A stretch of 64,000 nt of DNA from Doris montereyensis (taxonomy: Eukaryota; Mollusca; Gastropoda; Nudibranchia; Dorididae): positions 307,001 to 371,000 of the forward strand of contig JAXRKP010000234.1 of assembly GCA_037039925.1 (NCBI GenBank), given 5' to 3'. The notes under the pieces are model-generated. The model saw only the letters and a program-made list of their open reading frames with translations, was not told the DNA's origin and ran no database searches. This document shows positions 47,509 through 64,000 of the stretch, one piece after another (within the stretch, counting starts at the first letter, position 1; each line of letters starts with the position of its first letter). Both the position numbers and the translations under genes were made by a program.

Positions 47509-49410
47509 CCTTAAATAATATTCTAATTTTAATCAGACAATAGAGAATTTATGACATATTCTTCAATGAAAAGAGGCCAAAATGAAAAGGAGAATAAAGA
47601 AGATGGTTCCACCATGTACTACTAAAGCAGGTTTATAAACAAAGCCCACAAAGAAGGCACACAGCTTGAGCAATGTACAACACAAAACAAAGCCCATTTA
47701 CCCTTTATACAATTTTAAAGAAGCCCCATAATTGCTGATAGTTTACAGTTACAGTAAACATGAACACAATCTCACTCCTGTAATGCATGAAACATGTGGT
47801 CATGAAATGTGTCTACAAGAAAGAAGAAACGCTCACACTACAGCTCTTAAGACATAATTGTGATCAACAGCTTTCATTTCAGTGTTTTTCTTATTATATA
47901 TGAATGTGATTCCTTAGAGCCCATTACATTGGCGCTCATATGTCACAAATGACACACACAATGTCTGGGAAGATAAAATCAAATACATTAACTTTTATTC
48001 CCTGACATAATAATGGAGGATGTCAAATACCACATACATATGTCATAGGCAACATCTTAAAAATCTCACTCACGTTTAATAATTTTGCGTTTTTTCTTTA
48101 TCCATTTCTCTTTGTGTTTCTTCTCTCATTCCATTTCTATTCACAAATGAGAATTACGCTCTTTTCCATAGTTCAAAATATTCTATTTTTCTCTCATCAA
48201 AAAACATTACAAAAATACTAGCATCATTTTAAAGAATGAGACACAAAAACGCAGAGGAACACCTCTGCCAAAAATCCCGAAAAAAACCGGGAAAACCCCC
48301 ATCCCCGCATTATGCATGTAAAAATTTAATAGCTTTCTCATATATCTTAAGTCACTCTAAAAGAGAGAGAGAGAGATCTATTGCAATAAAGGAACATGTT
48401 GTCTCTTCTCTCTCAATCAAAACAACACAATAGCACTAATCTATGTATGTAGTGCAGTATCGGTATTGGGTTTGTTATGCCAGTAACTAGATAAAATCAA
48501 ACATGAAGACAGTAAAAAGTAGTTCATGGCCAGCAAGAAAAATAATAATTAACATGACTCACACCAGATGCTTTTCTTTTCGTTTAATTTTTGTCAGAGA
48601 CATAAAATATCAATCTTCAATTAAAACAATGGAAATTACTGTACATAAAGAAAATAAAATCTTTAAGTGGACAATACAATTTGACATTGAAATGTTGTAA
48701 TTCGATCACAATTTTGTTATAAATACTTAGTATAAAAATTGATAATGCATTTTGCTGCAACATGGAAATTGTCATTAACTTTTAATTTTGAAAGAACATT
48801 TCAATGTTACAATGAATAAATGAAAGAGAAAACGTATCATTCTCAATTTACAATCTTATTGGAATTAACATTAGACATGGAGATTAAAAAACAAATGAGA
48901 GTAACTGAGGTGGAATTAACATCTTCAGGATTTCTAGACCAAGCAATTTAAATTGAATAGCAGGAGGAAATGCTTCCGTGTATAAAAACATTCCTTGTAA
49001 AACAAATTTTCCTGCAAGCAACATCTCTCTCCATTCAAATAAAATCATGCAGTATCAAAAAGCCTTTTTTTCTTGATTTGTTTGTGTCTAGTGTAGGCAT
49101 GTTGAAATGACAATGTAATGAATGCCATTGGCATTATGGAATAAACGTGTATTCGATATTATTGTTATAAAAGAAATGGACGCTCTTGATTCAGGGATAG
49201 ATTTAATTGAACAATTTAAAGGAAAACCTTAGTGTCACATTGATATCATGTGCATCATCCTCACCTCAACATGAGCATGTGAAAACATCATGTGTATCAT
49301 TATCAAACTTCAAAGACAGTTGGATACTGATGCTAAAACCAAATCAGGTTTTCCATTGTTGCAGTATATCACATATATGAAATACTAACAAATGTTTTTT
49401 ATGATTAATG
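47509..49410. other. Intergenic DNA, no gene seen
   Basis: AT-rich sequence with short open frames only. Nothing in composition or motifs supports a gene, structured RNA or element. Confidence 0.5.
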
Positions 49411-49475
49411 TTCATGTTGTTTGTTTCATTGAAATTTACCCCGTCCACCATTGCCATAATCTCAGGGAAAATAAG
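49411..49475 (+). repeat. Dispersed repeat family B, left half
   Basis: GTTTGTTTCATTGAAATTTA, then CCCCGTCCACC and ATAATCTCAGGG, sitting exactly where the LINE on the opposite strand breaks off at about 49476. Confidence 0.6.
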
Positions 49476-50420
49476 AGATTGTGATTCAAATTTATTGTCA
49501 ATCATGACCAATTGAGATCGCTGGGTCAAATAAGATCTAAACCATTCTAATACAGTACTGTCAAAACTGAACACATTTCTCAAACGGCTTATCAAAATTG
49601 TTGGATCAATTGTATCAAAAGCTGCATTTAAATCCAATAAAATAGGAATAATTTTCTTATCATTTACAAAACTAGGTCATTAAAAACTCTAATGAGCGCA
49701 GTTTCCGTGCTATGTTTATTTCTATAAGCTGACTGAAATTTTGAAAATAATAAATTGGAAGAAAGATGGGAATTGACTCTCAAAGCAACAACCTTTTCGA
49801 GTATCTTCGAAACTAATGAGAGATTTGAAACTGGTCTGTAGTTCTTTAGTTCGTTTTCATCAAATGAGGGTTTTTGAAGCAATGGTGTTACAATTGCTCT
49901 TTTTAATTCAGTGGGCACGTCAGCGTGTGCAAGGCTACTATTTACAATGACAATTCAATTAGTATATAAGTGAGAACATTAGCACATTTCTTAACTAGCC
50001 ATGTTGGTATGGGGTCTAACGAACATGAAGTATTATAAAAACTTCATATAATGTTCATAATTTCATCTTCTGTTGCCGGTTCAAACGTCTGTAAGGGAGG
50101 TGGTCTATCGAGAATGGGCTTGGTGTCTACAGGCTCTGTTGTATTTCTGGGTGTTGTTGCTGATGAGTCCAAGTTGGTTCTGTCTGAAATTTTTGTGTTG
50201 AATAACGATGCAAAACTGTTGGCAAGTTGGTCAGGCGGATCAATTGACGGTAATTTTCGACTTGTTGTTTCTTTGTTTGTAATGTTGTTGATGAATCTAA
50301 ATATATTGCCTTTGTTGTTCTTGTTTGTGTCGATTAGATTTTTTAGATGCAAGGAATAAGTGATCAAAGGAGTAAAAATATTGAGATTTGGTGGGTAAAT
50401 TTGAAGCCAAGAAAACAAAA
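49476..50420 (-). mobile_element. CR1/L2-like LINE fragment: linker and N-terminal RT
   Basis: Reverse strand, allowing frame changes: NIFRFINNITNKETTSRKLP and LANSFASLFNTKISD (pre-RT linker), PTELKRAIVTPLLQKPSFDE, LKNYRPVSNLSLVSKILEKV, FQSAYRNKHSTETALI, then [19 protein letters not shown]. It ends before the catalytic YADD block because the 3' part is missing. No endonuclease is visible at the 5' side. Confidence 0.75.
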
Positions 50421-50549
50421 CCTGATATATTGTTGAAGAGGAACTGATATACTGTTGTTACAGCAACAAATGTCATCTTACTTTATTGTGTGGTTTCCTT
50501 AGTATTTATGACCTCATAGACTGATGGAAATTGACACCTGAGACTTTGG

Positions 50550-50555
50550 TTTATT
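50550..50555 (-). promoter_or_regulatory. Candidate polyadenylation signal of the bark-like gene
   Basis: TTTATT on the + strand is AATAAA on the gene strand, about 500 bases past the stop codon. A second candidate is at about 50482-50487. Between 50420 and 51051 I see no other feature. Confidence 0.35.
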
Positions 50556-51051
50556 TCCATGAGCAAGATTTTGTGAAGAAAGGCGGAAATTGTAGGATTG
50601 TTTCAACACTAATTTTCAAACTCCTGGAACTTATGAAAATCTTGAAAAACCCTGGGCTTTTATGGAATGTAAGCAGAGTAATGGCAAATTATAATAATTT
50701 ATATAACACTATATCAGTAGAGGTCTCTCCAGTACAATGCTTTTCAATACATTCAAATTAGAATTGGCCGTCACACACATGTGAGCAAAAACATACGTCC
50801 ACATGTGATGCCTAAGTTATATTCTAATTTTCTTCGCAAAATCAATCCATGTCATTCATCAATATTCTCATTCTATGTCTACTTATTGGTAGTGTCATGT
50901 GTATATCGAATTTAATCCACTGAAGGAAATTCAGCATTCAAAAACTGCTTTCTTTACAGACTTTGTACTCTTGCTTAACTCAGCTTTGCAGTATTCCATG
51001 ATATGACACAAGATTTTTAAAATAAAGTAAAACGAAAGGTTCTTCTTTTCA

Positions 51052-64000
<12,949 letters not shown>

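Overview
This is animal nuclear DNA. Genes are split into small exons with GT/AG introns, the sequence is AT-rich, and introns and intergenic DNA are crowded with tRNA-derived SINEs, LINE remnants, TA-flanked MITEs, minisatellites and long microsatellites. A 'bark beetle' family gene together with SINEs of this type points to a protostome, most likely a lophotrochozoan and probably a mollusc (gastropod-like). That placement is inference.

Layout. (1) About 0.8-8.1 kb, + strand: the mitochondrial single-stranded-DNA-binding protein gene (SSBP1), five exons seen and the first missing. Its introns hold two copies of a Tc1/mariner-like MITE, a CR1-like LINE tail, a Penelope-like GIY-YIG fragment and a SINE. 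(2) About 11.9-34.1 kb, - strand: a complete cytosolic cysteinyl-tRNA synthetase gene (CARS1), 21 exons and about 759 codons, convergent with SSBP1. Its introns hold 46-, 69- and 44-bp tandem arrays, a zinc-finger-like ORF, LINE fragments and SINEs, including one SINE inserted into another with an exact 12-bp target duplication. (3) About 34-51 kb: intergenic DNA with a long TTC tract, an AT-rich palindrome, a newly assembled single-exon ORF of about 338 codons that I do not recognise (40381-41396, - strand), an endonuclease/RT LINE and more repeats. (4) About 51-64 kb, - strand: the 3' part of a bark beetle/Anakonda homologue: beta-helix exons, a C-type lectin domain, one transmembrane segment, and a long cytoplasmic tail with PPxY motifs and a C-terminal PDZ-type ligand. 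It runs off the right edge.

Conserved exons of CARS1 and bark, and the 338-codon ORF, carry many single-base frameshifts, nearly all 1-bp deletions in homopolymers. CARS1 also has a TAG at an invariant tryptophan. Exon phases fit perfectly once these are allowed for, so I read the indels mostly as consensus errors in the assembly rather than decay. The TAG could be a consensus error, a real allele, or an A-to-I editing site.

The three recognised genes have unrelated jobs (mitochondrial DNA maintenance, tRNA charging, epithelial junction or adhesion). Nothing suggests they work together.
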